Assembly (NCBI RefSeq): GCF_002091635.1
Contig: NZ_BDAC01000011.1
Coordinates: 62,001-126,000, forward strand
From: Pseudomonas indica NBRC 103045
Lineage (GTDB): Bacteria > Pseudomonadota > Gammaproteobacteria > Pseudomonadales > Pseudomonadaceae
DNA: 64,000 bases
Reading direction: 5' to 3'
The translations under genes were made by a program, and so were the position numbers. Below, piece after piece: positions 62,420 through 64,000 of the stretch. Every line of letters begins with the position of its first letter. Position 1 is the stretch's first letter. A model generated the notes under the pieces. It made no database searches. It saw only the letters and a program-made list of their open reading frames with translations, and was not told the DNA's origin.

Positions 62420-63244
62420 ATGCTCACCCACCAATCCACCGTCGTCGCCACCCGCGCCTTGCTCACCGCCCAGGGAGGCAGCCCGGACGACTTCGGCACC
62501 ACCTCGCCCCCGGTCAATTTCATCGCCCCCACTTTCACGATCCATTGTGTGCCAGTGAACGTGAATGCCTGGTCGGCCTCCGTCCAGCTCACCCAGCCCG
62601 CCCATGAGGGCGACAACCAGGCCTTCCACCTAGGGCCGGGGCTGCACTCGACGAATCTCATGTTCTGGAATGGCTCACTGACGAATTTCGTCGCCGGGCC
62701 GGGAAACCGGCGCATCTACGTCGAAGTGTCCCAGGCGATTGCCACCGACTCGCAGCATGCGGAGGAAGAACATTGCCGGGACATCCTTCGCGCCTATGAC
62801 ATTACCTTGCGGGCGGTGCAGAACGCCGTGCAGGCTGCCGTCACCGGCGGTCCCTACGTGGCCGCCAGCCAGGCCGGTGCGATCCAGGCGGCCAAGCAGG
62901 CGATCGTCAACGGGCTGCATCCGCGCCTCCAGGCAGTGTTCCAACAGGCCAGTCTGCCCAACGGCTACAACATGGCGCTGCTGGGTCAGGGTCTGGGTAG
63001 GCTCTATCTCGACATCTGCGACCTGAGCCAGGGGCGAGACGCACAGGGCTGGCATTACTTCGAGCCGGATCGGACAGGCGAGTCCTGGAGCGTCTGGTCC
63101 TGGACCGAATACGCGGGGGCAAAGGTGTTGCCGGGCTGGGCCCACCAGGGTGTCTTCGGCGAAGTGAAGGACATCCGCAAGCTGGTACGCGGCCCTCACT
63201 TTTCGGTGAATACCACGCCCAGCAACGCCATCATCGTGCTGTGA
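62420..63244 (+). CDS. Unknown protein, operon partner of the deaminase-fold gene
   Basis: I do not recognise the family. The 274-residue product has no signal peptide. Its N-terminal part is strand-rich, then SQHAEEEHCRDILRAYDITL (residues 111-130) has clustered His, Glu and Cys that could bind metal, followed by an alanine-rich helical stretch and an aromatic segment (WHYFEPDRTGESWSVWSWTE). It starts 23 bases after the deaminase-fold gene with AGGA upstream, so the two form an operon. An immunity, inhibitor, substrate-presenting or second-enzyme role is possible; none is shown. Confidence 0.65.
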   Translation: MLTHQSTVVATRALLTAQGGSPDDFGTTSPPVNFIAPTFTIHCVPVNVNAWSASVQLTQPAHEGDNQAFHLGPGLHSTNLMFWNGSLTNFVAGPGNRRIYVEVSQAIATDSQHAEEEHCRDILRAYDITLRAVQNAVQAAVTGGPYVAASQAGAIQAAKQAIVNGLHPRLQAVFQQASLPNGYNMALLGQGLGRLYLDICDLSQGRDAQGWHYFEPDRTGESWSVWSWTEYAGAKVLPGWAHQGVFGEVKDIRKLVRGPHFSVNTTPSNAIIVL

Positions 63245-63391
63245 TCAGACCTCCTCTCCTGCCGCCAGCCCCCCTTCGCTGAACGCCCGCATCGACTGTG
63301 CCTTCCGCCCAAACCCGTCGAATCGGTCAACAATCGTTTGCCCGATTCGCCTGGCTGGCCGATAGTCACCGTCCCACAAGGAGGACATCGG

Positions 63392-64000
63392 ATGCTCGAT
63401 AGACGCACGTTCACAGGGGTTTTGCTGGCCGGCTCCCTCGCTGGCCTCATGGGTATCAGGCCCGCCATGGCGGGAGACCGTGCAGGCACCGAAGCCTTCG
63501 AGCGGCGGTTGGCCCGGATCGAAGACGACATTGGCGGCCGCCTCGGGGTGGCGCTGCTGGACCTCGGCACCGGCCTGCGGGCCGGCTGGCGCCAGGACGA
63601 ACGCTTCCCGATGTGCAGCACTTTCAAGTTCCTTGCCGCCGCGGCGATTCTCGCCCGCCAGGACCAGGGGCTGGACAGCCTGGAGCGCCGCGTGAAGTTC
63701 GCGGCAGCCGATCTCGTCGAGTATTCGCCGGCCACCGGTCCGCGCGCCGACGGCGAAGGTATGACCCTGGCCGAGCTGTGCGAAGCGGCCGTCACCCTGA
63801 GCGATAACACCGCCGGTAACCTGATGCTGAACAGCCTGGGCGGGCCGGAAGGGCTCACCGCCTTCGCCCGTAGCCTGGGCGACGACATCACTCGGCTCGA
63901 CCGCTACGAGACTGCCCTGAACGAGGCCCTTCCCGGCGACCCACGCGACACCACCACGCCCGCCGCGATGCTCGCCGACATGCGCGAACTGCTGCTGGGC
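63392..64000 (+). CDS. Class A beta-lactamase, N-terminal part (cut by window end)
   Basis: The visible 203 residues include a Tat-type signal (DRRTFTGVLLAGSLAG), then serine beta-lactamase motifs: Ser76-Thr-Phe-Lys79 (STFK, Ambler 70-73), Ser137-Asp-Asn139 (SDN, Ambler 130-132) and ETALNEALPGD with the Glu of Ambler 166. A Cys stands just before the active Ser (MCSTFK), a feature of class A carbapenemases and relatives that form a 69-238 disulfide; the partner position is beyond the window. AAGGAGG precedes the ATG. The gene runs off the end, without a stop. Confidence 0.92.
   Translation, partial: MLDRRTFTGVLLAGSLAGLMGIRPAMAGDRAGTEAFERRLARIEDDIGGRLGVALLDLGTGLRAGWRQDERFPMCSTFKFLAAAAILARQDQGLDSLERRVKFAAADLVEYSPATGPRADGEGMTLAELCEAAVTLSDNTAGNLMLNSLGGPEGLTAFARSLGDDITRLDRYETALNEALPGDPRDTTTPAAMLADMRELLLG

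Overview
This window is chromosomal DNA of a high-GC Pseudomonas, most likely from the P. aeruginosa group (P. citronellolis / P. nitroreducens-like). Gene order from pdxJ to ung follows, from memory, the P. aeruginosa order around PA0750-PA0773: ung, an AbrB-type permease, tctABC, opdH, tctD, tctE, an HDOD gene, ygfZ, sdhE, ygfX, nadB, algU, mucABCD, lepA, lepB, a DUF4845 gene, rnc, era, recO, pdxJ. This is inference from protein similarity and order; no search was run.

Region by region. 1-1429: end of cmoA and cmoB (tRNA wobble uridine modification). 1565-7762 (minus): lepA-lepB-DUF4845-rnc-era-recO-pdxJ, a compact housekeeping operon for secretion, ribosome biogenesis, recombination and PLP synthesis. 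7971-12027 (minus): algU-mucA-mucB-mucC-mucD, the envelope-stress / alginate sigma-factor circuit, with two AlgU-type promoters upstream; mucA looks intact. 12377-16624: nadB, the sdhE-ygfX pair, ygfZ and an HDOD protein. 16770-25210: a periplasmic binding protein, then the tricarboxylate system (tctDE two-component system, OpdH porin, TctCBA transporter, AbrB-like permease). 25452-26717: DUF4142 protein and uracil-DNA glycosylase.

After ung the content becomes accessory. 27160-31760 is a three-gene LodA/LodB-type quinoprotein oxidase cluster whose first gene encodes an exported protein with a c-type heme motif. 32087-33991 has a thioesterase, a DMT permease, an AraC-like remnant and an FKBP isomerase. 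34072-38193 is napEDABC (periplasmic nitrate reductase, without napF). 38380-46522 holds a Na+/H+ antiporter, a UvrD-like helicase, MAPEG and lipoate-ligase-like proteins, a cupin, an orphan, a glutathione transferase and a nitrilase-family protein. 46514-50357 has a Baeyer-Villiger-type monooxygenase, a decayed IS with both inverted ends, an AT-rich orphan membrane protein, a YciI protein and an isochorismatase-family hydrolase.

50478-56465 reads as one physiological unit for extracellular polyhydroxybutyrate: secreted PHB depolymerase, OprD-family porin, 3-hydroxybutyrate dehydrogenase and a sigma-54 activator, with sigma-54-like promoters and shared TGTCCAG upstream motifs. 57037-61295 is a GNAT gene followed by fahA-hmgA and divergent hmgR (homogentisate catabolism; maiA is missing here). 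61545-63244 is a two-gene cassette of a cytidine-deaminase-fold protein and an unknown partner; it is the least explained locus and the best candidate for an undescribed system. The window ends inside a Tat-exported class A beta-lactamase gene.

At least four families of short palindromic REP-like repeats are scattered through the accessory part. No tRNA, rRNA or CRISPR array was seen.
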